A DNA stretch of 64,000 nt. Source: Enterococcus moraviensis ATCC BAA-383 (GTDB lineage Bacteria; Bacillota; Bacilli; Lactobacillales; Enterococcaceae). The stretch lies in the NCBI RefSeq assembly GCF_000407445.1, contig NZ_ASWB01000001.1, positions 62,001 through 126,000 on the forward strand, in the 5' to 3' direction. Below, in pieces: positions 34,328 to 42,711 of this stretch. The translations under genes and the position numbers were made by a program. Numbering within the stretch: the stretch's first letter is position 1; the number at the start of each line of letters is the position of its first letter. Below the pieces are notes generated by a model that saw only the letters and a program-made list of their open reading frames with translations, had not been told where the DNA came from and did not search any database.

Positions 34328-34906
34328 ATGGAAGATATGAATTTGCAAAAAAAGTTGATTGGAAAAGAGATTTTGAAAGATGCTAGCTTATTTGAGGAAA
34401 TTCATTCTATTAAGAGGAAGAATGAAGAATGGCTCATGAAATTGAATGCGCAATATTATCCAAATCAAGAGAGACTTGAGCTACTGGAGAAAATTACGCA
34501 ACACTCAATTGACTCATCAGTTGAAATTTCACAGCCATTTTATAGCGATTTTGGCCAACATATCAGATTTGGCAAGAATATTTTTATTAATCAAAATGTG
34601 ACATTTGTAGATTTAGGCGGCATTACGATTGAGGATCACGTTTTGATTGGTCCTGGAACGAGTTTAATAACGGTAAACCATTTAATTTCACCTGAAAATA
34701 GACGTGGTATCAAGGCGGAACCCATCCATATCAAAAAAAATGCATGGCTTGGGGCAAATGTAACGGTTTTACCTGGGGTTACAATTGGAGAAAATTCAAT
34801 CGTTGGTGCAGATTCAACTGTGACAAAAGATATTCCAGAGAACGTTATTGTACTTGGGAGCCCAGCTAAAGAAGTTCGAAAGATTAACGAACGTAATAAT
34901 TTTTAG
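34328..34906 (+). CDS. Hexapeptide-repeat sugar O-acetyltransferase (maltose/galactoside acetyltransferase type)
   Basis: 192 residues behind AGGAGG. An N-terminal helical Mac-type segment with 'LNAQYYPNQERLELLEKI' is followed by a left-handed beta helix ('FIRFGKNIFINQNVTFVD'-like, 'GITIEDHVLIGPGTSLIT') including the catalytic His in 'TVNHLI'. The end shows 'VTKDIPENVIVLGSPAKEV'. It transfers acetyl from acetyl-CoA to a sugar hydroxyl. Probably regulated by the divergent LysR protein. Confidence 0.88.
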   Translation: MEDMNLQKKLIGKEILKDASLFEEIHSIKRKNEEWLMKLNAQYYPNQERLELLEKITQHSIDSSVEISQPFYSDFGQHIRFGKNIFINQNVTFVDLGGITIEDHVLIGPGTSLITVNHLISPENRRGIKAEPIHIKKNAWLGANVTVLPGVTIGENSIVGADSTVTKDIPENVIVLGSPAKEVRKINERNNF

Positions 34907-34956
34907 AACGTAATTTCCACTGAATACATGGCATTATAACATGTGGTAGACGATAG

Positions 34957-35002
34957 AAAAAACGTTAAAGCGAGTTAAAATAGGCTCGCTTTAACGTTTT
35001 TT
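34957..35002. terminator. Bidirectional terminator
   Basis: A perfect 18-base-pair stem (34957-34974 with 34985-35002) with A6/T6 ends lies between the convergent acetyltransferase and membrane-protein genes. Confidence 0.85.
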
Positions 35003-35025
35003 CTCAAAGGAAGAACTAGTGCAAA

Positions 35026-36672
35026 TTACCTAAAGAAAGATTTTTTTCGAATGATAGTGAAAAAAAGTAAGGCAATGGTGAACAGGACAGAAAAAATGAC
35101 AGACACTTTCTGAATGGGTGTTTTTTTGTAGGTTATACGAATATCATTAATACCTTGACTAAGTTTGACTGTGACCAAACCGTTTTTGTTGTAATTTTCA
35201 ACGACCTTCTGATTTACTTTTACTTCGTAACCTTTGTAATAAAATTTGGGTAGTTGAACTTCTTGGTTACCATTGATTCGTACCGAATATTCACTGTGAT
35301 TGTACTTGTTTATCGTCTTTTGAGATGGATTGACATAAGGAATCCCATCAATAATTAAATTAGGAGAAGAAAAATACGTTTTAAAGTCAGTATCTTTTAC
35401 GAGATATTCTTTACCATGACCAATTTCTGAAGCATAAAAATCAGTGAAATTATCATTCGTTACGGTAATATTATTTTGTACTTTACTTTGAATCAAATTA
35501 TTGACATTAAAACCAAGTGTTAAAAAGCTTGTTAAAACAATGAATAAAAGAACATCTTTTTTTGAAAGTAGCCGAAATTGCTCGATTAAAGAAACAGCCA
35601 ATAAACTAGCGAAAAAGGAAACGAACAATAATAATCGCCAAGGAAACTGAATCGTTGCTAAAATTGAATCGTTGAAAAGTCCCCAAGGAAAAAGGTTTGT
35701 AGCAAAAACGATCATTGCAAGCGTAATAAAAAATAGCTTTTTGTTTGTGGAGGATAATTTTCGATAGTTCACTGCAGCAACAATCAGACTAACGAGAAGA
35801 AATAGTCCGATATTAGGTTTTAATTCTGTAAAAGGTGCACTTAAATTGGCCAAACTATTTACAAATAGATTGCCCAGGCTAAAATTTAAGCCACTAGCCC
35901 ATAATGTAATAGTACTAAAATTAAACGTCAAATGGTTTATTTGCTCTAAATAGGGAAATAAAAACCAAGCAGATAGTCCAACGGCTAAAAGAGTCGCTTG
36001 AAGAATACTCTTGATTTGAGCAACTCTGCATTTTTTCCAGTGGATCAAAAAAAAGATGAGCAGTAAGATGACTGAATAGAAAGCAGTGATCAAGTGACTA
36101 GCAATCAATAAACTCATACCGACTCCGAGTAACTGCCAACGATGTTTATCACTATAAAAAATCGAGTAGACCCCTAATGCAACTAGAGGAATAAAAGCAA
36201 AGGCTAGCGTTTCGCCCAATGCCGCTCGAACAGATTGATCGATCAACCGATAGGTCGAAAGTGTGTAAAAGGAAGCGAATAACAAAGCTTGTTTGCGAGA
36301 ATTCTTAATCGTGAATAAAAAATAATAAGAAGAAACTGCGGTAATAAAACTGATCAATAACTGATATAAATAATAAGAGGGGACATATGAAAGCCCCAAT
36401 ATTCTAAATACTGCAAATGGCAATAACAAAATAGAGGGATAAAATAGATCAGCCCCGTAACCAAAATTTAAGCCCATATTAGAGAATATACGAGGAAAAA
36501 AATCCCAATGCCGTATGGCCAGAGTATAACTTTCCAATCTTGTTCGATGAAATATAAGATCATCTTGACTGAAAATATAGTTATTAAAAAAATAAGGGAA
36601 AATAGAAATGACACTAATCAAAAATAAAGCGGATAGAATGATGATTTTCGTCTTTTTTTCTTTTATATCCAA
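35026..36672 (-). CDS. Large membrane protein, YfhO/PTPS-related GT-C-like
   Basis: 548 residues from TTG 36672. About twelve membrane helices in the first 400 residues include an extracytoplasmic loop after the first helix with the acidic 'SQDDLIFHRTRLE', as in GT-C glycosyltransferases. An extracellular beta-rich domain (about 405-515) and a final anchor helix (about 522-540) follow. This resembles proteins annotated as 6-pyruvoyl-tetrahydropterin synthase-related or YfhO-like, which probably add sugars to surface polymers. Activity is inferred. Confidence 0.7.
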   Translation of the reverse strand: MDIKEKKTKIIILSALFLISVISIFPYFFNNYIFSQDDLIFHRTRLESYTLAIRHWDFFPRIFSNMGLNFGYGADLFYPSILLLPFAVFRILGLSYVPSYYLYQLLISFITAVSSYYFLFTIKNSRKQALLFASFYTLSTYRLIDQSVRAALGETLAFAFIPLVALGVYSIFYSDKHRWQLLGVGMSLLIASHLITAFYSVILLLIFFLIHWKKCRVAQIKSILQATLLAVGLSAWFLFPYLEQINHLTFNFSTITLWASGLNFSLGNLFVNSLANLSAPFTELKPNIGLFLLVSLIVAAVNYRKLSSTNKKLFFITLAMIVFATNLFPWGLFNDSILATIQFPWRLLLFVSFFASLLAVSLIEQFRLLSKKDVLLFIVLTSFLTLGFNVNNLIQSKVQNNITVTNDNFTDFYASEIGHGKEYLVKDTDFKTYFSSPNLIIDGIPYVNPSQKTINKYNHSEYSVRINGNQEVQLPKFYYKGYEVKVNQKVVENYNKNGLVTVKLSQGINDIRITYKKTPIQKVSVIFSVLFTIALLFFTIIRKKSFFR

Positions 36673-37016
36673 TTAAATACGCCTACTTTATAATATTATT
36701 TACTCTATTTTAACAGAAAATATGCAATTGTTTAAAATATTTATTATAAGTCAGGAAGGTTGATTGAAATATTTATGAAATTGTAAAAAGCCCACTAAAT
36801 AAATGATTAGTGAGCGAAATTTAGGTGAAAAAGCTGGCTATCTAAAGTAGTTTACAGCCAAATATACAAAAAAACGACAAATATTAACTAAGAGGTTGAA
36901 ATTAATAACTTTATGTAGTATTATGAATATACCCTAACAGTATTTTCATTTTACTCAATCCGAGTAATACTCCTTATCCCACCTTGAAAAAGGTGGGATA
37001 TTCTGTTCTCGTATAG
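36673..37016. other. Intergenic region with hairpins
   Basis: AT-rich, no gene seen. A hairpin ATCCCACCTT/AAGGTGGGAT (about 36976-36999) lies just after the end of the Rgg-type gene, preceded by the small dyad GAGTAATACTC (about 36962-36972). Neither has a clean U-tract. The promoter of the YfhO-like gene is probably the TATTATAA close to 36690 on the minus strand. Confidence 0.4.
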
Positions 37017-37931
37017 TCAACTATCTTTTAAAATACCAACAGAATAACTACTTAGCATTTTTTTGCTATCTCTCTCATGAGTGAGCATTTTTACTTCTTT
37101 TTTTACTTCTTGAGCTTGCATAATATCTCCTGCATTTTCTAATAGATGAATAAAGTCATAAACACGCTCCATGTAATGTGGTTCACCTTCAAGAAGATAA
37201 TTTAGGAGATTGTTTAAATACTGTAAATTTAGTTTGAAACTATAATTTTCATTTTGTTTGTCTTGCTTTTTTGCTAATTTAATATATTTTTCTGCACTTG
37301 CATAATCTTTTGCATAAAGTCTCAGTGAAATAAGGTTAATCAAAATATTATGAGCAAACTTTTTGGTAGTAAAGTCACGTTGTTCTTCATAATTAATTGG
37401 GAATAGTTTTGATATAAGCAAATCTTGCTGTTTTGTATTTATAAATCTAATAAGGTTATTGGTAATTACATAATCATACTGAAGATAAAATGATTTGTCC
37501 AAAAGATGTTTAAAAGTTTTGCTGATTTCTTCAGACGTTAGAGATTCAACTTCCTCCCAATTACCATGAAAAAAATTTTTAATTGCAATATAGTTGGATA
37601 GTTCTCGTAAAGTTTTTTTTTCTTTATCCTTTAAAGAGAAATAGTAAGTAAGTAATTTTTGTTTAGTTGTTTTATTTTCTAAATGAGTTGCACAGTAATA
37701 ATAGTATTTTCTAAAATGCTGTTGCTCTTTATCAAAAGTAGCAAAAGTAAAGAATTCTTCAGAGTTAATTGAGATATGACCAAGTATTTCTTCGAGCTCA
37801 CTGACTTTTAACGAACGCGTGTTACTCTCGATTTTTGAGTATGTAGAAGGATCGGTATAGTCAGGCATCATTTCACGTTGCGTAAGCTTTAATTTTAATC
37901 TGAAAAAACGCAGAGTTTCATTGATATTCAT
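37017..37931 (-). CDS. Rgg/GadR/MutR-family (RRNPP-type) transcriptional regulator
   Basis: 304 residues behind AAAGGAGA. The N-terminal 65 residues are an XRE helix-turn-helix ('LTQREMMPDYTDPSTYSKIE'). The remaining 240 residues are all-helical, with Tyr/Phe/Asn-rich TPR-like repeats typical of peptide-sensing Rgg, PlcR and PrgX proteins. It is divergent from a 22-codon hydrophobic peptide gene 211 bases away, the layout of Rgg-SHP quorum-sensing pairs. It is predicted to bind a processed peptide imported by an oligopeptide permease. Family call good; partner is inferred. Confidence 0.8.
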   Translation of the reverse strand: MNINETLRFFRLKLKLTQREMMPDYTDPSTYSKIESNTRSLKVSELEEILGHISINSEEFFTFATFDKEQQHFRKYYYYCATHLENKTTKQKLLTYYFSLKDKEKKTLRELSNYIAIKNFFHGNWEEVESLTSEEISKTFKHLLDKSFYLQYDYVITNNLIRFINTKQQDLLISKLFPINYEEQRDFTTKKFAHNILINLISLRLYAKDYASAEKYIKLAKKQDKQNENYSFKLNLQYLNNLLNYLLEGEPHYMERVYDFIHLLENAGDIMQAQEVKKEVKMLTHERDSKKMLSSYSVGILKDS

Positions 37932-38099
37932 AGGTATTTCTCCTTTCTTATGCGATTATAGCACATAAAAAGCAGTAAAACTTTATTTTTTTTTAAAAAA
38001 TCCAAATAATTAAAGATTTTCTTGCTAATTTCGCATTTTGTTGCTTTTTTACTTTTCAATCTCGGTGTTGTTTGTTATTCTTTACTTAAGGAAAATTAT

Positions 38100-38128
38100 T
38101 TGTTTGCAAACACTGATTTTTTTATTAT
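38100..38128 (+). promoter_or_regulatory. Promoter and palindromic operator for the peptide gene
   Basis: TTGTTT (38100-38105), 17 bases, TATTAT (38123-38128). The perfect 10-base palindrome GTTTGCAAAC at 38102-38111 covers the -35, a plausible Rgg binding site. The predicted transcript start falls close to the ribosome binding site, so the real start point is uncertain. Confidence 0.4.
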
Positions 38129-38142
38129 AAGTTGGAGGTGTT

Positions 38143-38211
38143 ATGATGGTTTCTTTTTTTATAGTAATAAGTAGTGCTATTGCTGTGTTTACTGTTTCCG
38201 CAGGAGGCTAA
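38143..38211 (+). CDS. Short hydrophobic peptide (candidate Rgg pheromone precursor)
   Basis: 22 codons from ATG 38143, or 21 from ATG 38146, which has the better spacing to GGAGGTG at 38134-38140. The peptide is almost wholly hydrophobic and small, lacks any charged residue, and ends in AVFTVSAGG. Size, divergent placement next to an rgg gene and the Gly-Gly end resemble streptococcal SHP precursors. It also resembles enterococcal pheromone precursors processed by Eep. It has its own terminator and no other gene in the transcript. Confidence 0.6.
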   Translation: MMVSFFIVISSAIAVFTVSAGG

Positions 38212-38458
38212 AACAATCTTTTTATAATCAAAAAAATTTTGTAAACAAAAAATTTAACTAAAAAATACTAAAATGTATAAGTAAAAAGTGCGCAACACAA
38301 AAGTTTAAAATAATAGCTTCTGATTTACTTTTCCTGTTGAATGAAGTAAATCAGAGGCTGTTATTTGTTTTGGTTTTAATTAGTTAAAAGGATAGGGTGA
38401 ACCCTAGTAAATTATGACTATATACAAAAATAAGTGAAAAAGAATTTCTTGTTTAAGA
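38212..38458 (+). other. Untranslated 3' region of the peptide gene and spacer
   Basis: No further gene is visible. About 100 A/T-rich bases separate the peptide stop from its terminator, longer than needed, so the transcript could have a second role as a small RNA. After the terminator there are about 90 featureless bases. Confidence 0.3.
38315..38370 (+). terminator. Terminator of the peptide transcript
   Basis: A 16-base arm (38315-38330) pairs with 38344-38359 with a single G-U mismatch position, followed by GTTATTTGTTTTGG. Confidence 0.7.
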
Positions 38459-38487
38459 TTGTTTAACTTTTAATCTTTTGCTATGAT
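38459..38487 (+). promoter_or_regulatory. Promoter of the 105-aa hypothetical gene
   Basis: TTGTTT (38459-38464), 17-base spacer, TATGAT (38482-38487). It gives a leader of about 105 bases before the ATG at 38600. Confidence 0.6.
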
Positions 38488-38599
38488 AATGGACGTTGAA
38501 GAAAACGAAATTGCGTAAAAAACCAAAACTTGGGAGAAACCTAAGTTAAACAGCTTTCCTAAATCTATTTTTTTGTTTGACGTAGAGGAGAAAATATAT

Positions 38600-38917
38600 A
38601 TGAAGAAAATCACTGCTAAAATGGTTAATATGTTAGTAGAAAATAAAAAAGAACGATTTGTAATCATTGTTAATCACTGTTTTTATTACATAGAAAAAGG
38701 ACATATTTATCGATTCCAACAACACAATAATACAAAAATGCTTACGGTACTGGGTTCATTTTATGACGGAGAAATAGAGAATGAACAGATGATCACTGCG
38801 TTGCAAAAAAGTATTATCGATCAAATGCAATATGATTGGTTTACAGATGTGTGGAAAGAAACGTTCTTTGAGCGAATCAATCGTTCTTCATCCGATTTTG
38901 ACGCATTCTTTTTTTAG
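38600..38917 (+). CDS. Hypothetical protein, 105 aa
   Basis: ATG 38600 has GAGGAG nine bases upstream; the longer in-frame start at 38573 does not. The protein starts 'MKKITAKMVNMLVENKKERF', then a beta-rich middle, and ends with an aromatic/acidic tail (SSDFDAFFF). There is no membrane segment and no recognised family. It stands alone with its own promoter between the peptide circuit and the V-ATPase leader. Confidence 0.6.
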   Translation: MKKITAKMVNMLVENKKERFVIIVNHCFYYIEKGHIYRFQQHNNTKMLTVLGSFYDGEIENEQMITALQKSIIDQMQYDWFTDVWKETFFERINRSSSDFDAFFF

Positions 38918-38943
38918 TTAGGAAAAGTGGATACACAAAGCAG

Positions 38944-38972
38944 TTGTAATTTAGATTTTTTTTTGCTAAGAT
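38944..38972 (+). promoter_or_regulatory. Distal promoter of the V-ATPase leader
   Basis: TTGTAA (38944-38949), 17 bases, TAAGAT (38967-38972). Transcription would begin near 38979, just before the structured leader. Confidence 0.5.
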
Positions 38973-38996
38973 TAGTTTATATGAATAAAAATGGTT

Positions 38997-39070
38997 GGGC
39001 GCAAGCTTCAAGGATCATGTTCTTCAAGGGGTGAGAAGAACGGTTTTTTGAACTTATGCCCTTTTTTTAT
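38997..39070 (+). promoter_or_regulatory. Structured leader RNA ending in a U-run: candidate riboswitch/attenuator of the ntp operon
   Basis: Nested pairing closes GGGC (38997-39000) with GCCC (39058-39061), then AAG (39003-39005) with CTT (39053-39055), TTCAA (39007-39011) with TTGAA (39048-39052), and an inner hairpin GTTCTTC (39019-39025)/GAAGAAC (39035-39041). Seven T follow at once (39062-39068). This is more elaborate than a plain terminator, with purine-rich loops (AAGGGGTGA). The E. hirae ntp operon is known to be induced by Na+, so a Na+-responsive leader is an attractive reading. I could not check it against known riboswitch models. Confidence 0.5.
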
Positions 39071-39076
39071 TTTTTC

Positions 39077-39143
39077 AATCAAAAATGAAGGGAATAGGCT
39101 GTGTTTCTAGTATATAGAGGCACATGTTATTCCCTTTTTGATT
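39077..39143 (+). terminator. Second leader hairpin before ntpF
   Basis: AATCAAAAA..GGGAATA (39077-39096) pairs with TATTCCCTTTTTGATT (39128-39143), leaving a 31-base loop. It may be a terminator or antiterminator of the leader. The proximal promoter TTGATT (39138) - 18 bases - TACAAT (39162-39167) overlaps its 3' arm. Confidence 0.5.
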
Positions 39144-39211
39144 GTATAAAAAAGAGATTCATACAATAATAAAAGTAAATACTTAGTAATCAATTGATTG
39201 GGGTGAATAAA

Positions 39212-39538
39212 ATGGTTTTAGAAGCATTAGATAAGATTCGTGAAGCAGAAGAAGCAGTCGAAAAGAAAAGGCAAGCGATCAAAAAAGAAATCGATAGCTA
39301 TGAACAAGAAAAGAACGCAGTATTTCAAAAAAGACAACAAGAAAGCCAAGTAAAAATAGCTCATTTACTTCATGAAATCGAGGAACAAAAAACAGAACAG
39401 CTTCAAAAAGAAAAAAGTCTCCTAATAAGTGATGCACAAAAGCAAAATCAAGATTTTAGAGAAAAGTATGAAAAGAACAAAGAGGTAGTTATTGATCACG
39501 TAATAGAAAGGGTGAAAAATATCTATGGCAGTCAATAA
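39212..39538 (+). CDS. ntpF: V-type Na+-ATPase subunit F (peripheral stalk)
   Basis: 108 residues from ATG 39212 behind GGGGTG; an upstream in-frame TTG lacks a proper site. It is almost one continuous charged coiled coil ('EAEEAVEKKRQAIKKEIDSY'), as expected for the stalk subunit that pairs with NtpE and holds the catalytic head against rotation. First gene of the operon; overlaps ntpI by 14 bases. Confidence 0.85.
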   Translation: MVLEALDKIREAEEAVEKKRQAIKKEIDSYEQEKNAVFQKRQQESQVKIAHLLHEIEEQKTEQLQKEKSLLISDAQKQNQDFREKYEKNKEVVIDHVIERVKNIYGSQ

Positions 39539-41528
39539 AATGGAAAAAATAACGATCATCGCTGAGTCCGAAAAAGAAGAGATGATTCTTCAAGCAATTC
39601 AAGGAATGCAGGCAATAGAGATCAAAGATTTTTTTCATTCAAATGTAGATAGTTCTTATATAAAAAAACATTTTGCCTCAACATTGTTAGAACTAGATGG
39701 AAGCCAAAAGAAACGATTTCAAGAGATGCAAACTGAAATTCAGGAAGCATTGACGTTCATCGAACGCTATTCAGAAAAGACAGCAAAAAAGAAACGAGTA
39801 AAAAGACAGACCTGCACGCTAAGTTCATTGGAAAAAGGATTTGATGCGGTAAAAATCACTGGCTATCTAAAAGAAATTGCTACATTAAAAAAGAAATTGG
39901 CATTGATTGAGACAACAAGAAAAGACTTGCTTGCAAAAGAAAAGTGGTTAGCTCATTGGCAGTATTTAGATATTGTTCCAAATAAGAATTCACTTGAGAG
40001 CACTGAACTGTTATTAGGATCAATCAGTTCAGCCAATCAGTCAGAGTTTTTATTAGAGATAGAAAAAATTTCTTCTGTTTATATAGAAGAAATTTATCAT
40101 AGCCAAAATCATGTTTATTATAGCTTGATCTATCTGAAAAATATGGAATCTGATTTGGATGGCGTGCTTAATCAATATAGTTTTCATCCATTTGAGTATC
40201 CATATGATATATTGCCTAAAGAGGCCTATCTTGAAAACAAAGAGGCACTTACGGCCCTTGTTAAAGAAGAAAAACAAGTGAAAATCAACTTATCAGCGTA
40301 TCGTGAGCATTTAGAAGAATTATATTTAGCTGAAGAGATGACCTATGCACTGATCCATCGTGAAGAGGCTAAAAAGCATTTGCTGAATACTTCTTATTTT
40401 TTTATTATGCAAGGTTGGATTCCAGTAGATGAGAAACAGGAATTATCGTCAGTCTTAAAAGAGGTTTTACCTTCTGATGAGGTGTATATGGCGTTTGATC
40501 AGCCAACTAAAGATGAGATCCAGTCAGATATTCCAGTTAAACTAAAAAATAACGGTTTAGTAGCTCCCTTTGAGATGCTGACGGAGATGTATAGTTTACC
40601 TAAATATGATGAAATCGATCCAACCCCAATCATGACACCTTTTTATATGGTCTTTTTCGGTATGATGGTAGCGGATATCGGGTATGGGTTAATCATGTTA
40701 CTGGGTGCCTTGATTGCCTTGAAAACACTTGTGTTACCTAGAGGAATGAAACGCTTTGCTGATTTTTTCCTAATATTGTCATTTCCAACAATTGTTTGGG
40801 GGTTTATTTACGGCTCATTTTTCGGAGGTGCATTGCCAAAAATACTATTTGGTATAAACCTGCCGTTTCCTATTTTGTCCACGACCGAAGATGTGAATAC
40901 AATTTTGATTTTATCGGTGATTTTTGGATTTATCCAACTGTTGACCGGATTGATGGTTAATGGGATCGAATTAACGAAACGAAAACGATATCTGGATAGT
41001 ATTAGTGAAAGTTTTGCGTGGCAAGGGTTGCTTATAGGGATTTTGATTGTTGTATTAGGGATGATGTTATTTGATAACGATGGTTTGATGACTGCCGGAA
41101 TAATCGTAGCGGTTATTTCAGCATTATCAATTGTAATCGTACCGATCATCCAAACAAAATCTAAAATCAAAGGTGTGGCAAAAGGTCTCTATAATTTATA
41201 TGGGGTAACGGGTTATATTGGAGATTTAGTAAGTTACACTCGATTGATGGCTTTAGGCATTTCGGGCGGAAGCATCGCCGCGGCGTTTAATATGTTAGTG
41301 GCATTTATGCCACCTGTTGCCCGATTTACAGTAGGGATCTTACTAATCATTGCGCTACATGCGTTAAATCTCTTTTTAAGTTTATTGAGTGCCTATGTTC
41401 ATGGTGCGCGCTTACAGTATGTAGAGTTTTTTGGAAAATTTTATATGGGTGGCGGTCGTGCATTTAATCCCTTGAAAACAGAAGAGAAGTATATGAACAT
41501 TGAAAAAAAATCTAAAGTAAAAGAATAG
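39525..41528 (+). CDS. ntpI: V-type Na+-ATPase subunit I (a subunit)
   Basis: 667 residues. The N-terminal 330 residues are cytoplasmic and coiled-coil. The C-terminal half has about eight membrane helices, starting near 'PTPIMTPFYMVFFGMMVADIGYG' (shortened). The Arg of 'AYVHGARLQ' (R629) in the last helices faces the rotor Glu and is essential in this family. It forms the ion half-channels and anchors the stalks. Confidence 0.92.
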   Translation: MAVNKMEKITIIAESEKEEMILQAIQGMQAIEIKDFFHSNVDSSYIKKHFASTLLELDGSQKKRFQEMQTEIQEALTFIERYSEKTAKKKRVKRQTCTLSSLEKGFDAVKITGYLKEIATLKKKLALIETTRKDLLAKEKWLAHWQYLDIVPNKNSLESTELLLGSISSANQSEFLLEIEKISSVYIEEIYHSQNHVYYSLIYLKNMESDLDGVLNQYSFHPFEYPYDILPKEAYLENKEALTALVKEEKQVKINLSAYREHLEELYLAEEMTYALIHREEAKKHLLNTSYFFIMQGWIPVDEKQELSSVLKEVLPSDEVYMAFDQPTKDEIQSDIPVKLKNNGLVAPFEMLTEMYSLPKYDEIDPTPIMTPFYMVFFGMMVADIGYGLIMLLGALIALKTLVLPRGMKRFADFFLILSFPTIVWGFIYGSFFGGALPKILFGINLPFPILSTTEDVNTILILSVIFGFIQLLTGLMVNGIELTKRKRYLDSISESFAWQGLLIGILIVVLGMMLFDNDGLMTAGIIVAVISALSIVIVPIIQTKSKIKGVAKGLYNLYGVTGYIGDLVSYTRLMALGISGGSIAAAFNMLVAFMPPVARFTVGILLIIALHALNLFLSLLSAYVHGARLQYVEFFGKFYMGGGRAFNPLKTEEKYMNIEKKSKVKE

Positions 41529-41539
41529 TGGAGGAATAG

Positions 41540-42016
<477 letters not shown>

Positions 42017-42029
42017 TAGGAGGAAAAAA

Positions 42030-42611
42030 ATGGATGCAATCGAAAAAATTGTAGAGCAAATTCTGGAAAAAGGTCAAAAAGAAGTGTCTGACTTAAAGAA
42101 AATTGAACTTGAGCGAATCGATCAAGAGTATCAGGAACAAGTAGAAGCGTTACTCTTACAAGAAAGTAAACTGATCGAAAAAAATAAAGAGCAAACAATG
42201 AAAGCTTTTAAACAAAGGTCGAACCGCCAACAATTAGAAATCAAACAGGCAACATTAAATCAAAAACAAGCATATTTAGAACAACTTTTTTCAGAAGCTA
42301 TTGAGCGAATGAATCATTGGACAGAGTCTGAGTTTCAAACGTTCGCCAAACAAATTATTGCACAGTTGACCATTGAAGGGGAAGCGCAATTGACATTAGG
42401 TGCGTTTTCTAAAGGGAAATTATCGGATAAATGGGTGTTAGATCACTCTAGTGAAAAATTGAAATTGACTTTGGATGAAGAGGTTATTCCAAATGAAGGT
42501 GGATTTATCATTGCAAAAGAAGGAATTGAGTATAATTTCTTATTTGCAAGCTTAGCACAAGAAATCCAAAAAATGGAAAGTTTTAAACTGGCGAAAATGC
42601 TGTTTCAATAA
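42030..42611 (+). CDS. ntpE: V-type Na+-ATPase subunit E (peripheral stalk)
   Basis: 193 residues behind AGGAGG. An N-terminal coiled coil (about residues 1-100) is followed by a globular C-terminal domain with 'VIPNEGGFIIAKEGIEYNF', typical of V-ATPase E subunits. It pairs with NtpF to make the outer stalks that bind the A/B head. Confidence 0.9.
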   Translation: MDAIEKIVEQILEKGQKEVSDLKKIELERIDQEYQEQVEALLLQESKLIEKNKEQTMKAFKQRSNRQQLEIKQATLNQKQAYLEQLFSEAIERMNHWTESEFQTFAKQIIAQLTIEGEAQLTLGAFSKGKLSDKWVLDHSSEKLKLTLDEEVIPNEGGFIIAKEGIEYNFLFASLAQEIQKMESFKLAKMLFQ

Positions 42612-42670
42612 GATAGTAGAGAGAATGGAACAAACATCGCTTAGTTATACTTTTTTATGTCTATTCAGAA

Positions 42671-42692
42671 GGGAACGAGAGCGTTCCGTTTT
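42671..42692 (+). other. Intercistronic hairpin between ntpE and ntpC
   Basis: GGAACG (42672-42677) - AGAG - CGTTCC (42682-42687), followed by GTTTTG. It is a compact stem without a full U-run in the longest gap of the operon, so it could protect the upstream mRNA or partly attenuate. Confidence 0.45.
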
Positions 42693-42711
42693 GAAATTTA
42701 GGAGGATCATG

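Noticed and set aside
36976-36999. Hairpin after the Rgg-type gene as its terminator
   Set aside because: Stable stem, but no U-tract on either strand. It is recorded only as a hairpin in the intergenic entry.
38981-39034. A 17-codon leader peptide (ATG 38981) in the ntp leader
   Set aside because: No ribosome binding site, and the frame crosses the structured stem. A peptide-attenuation model has no support.
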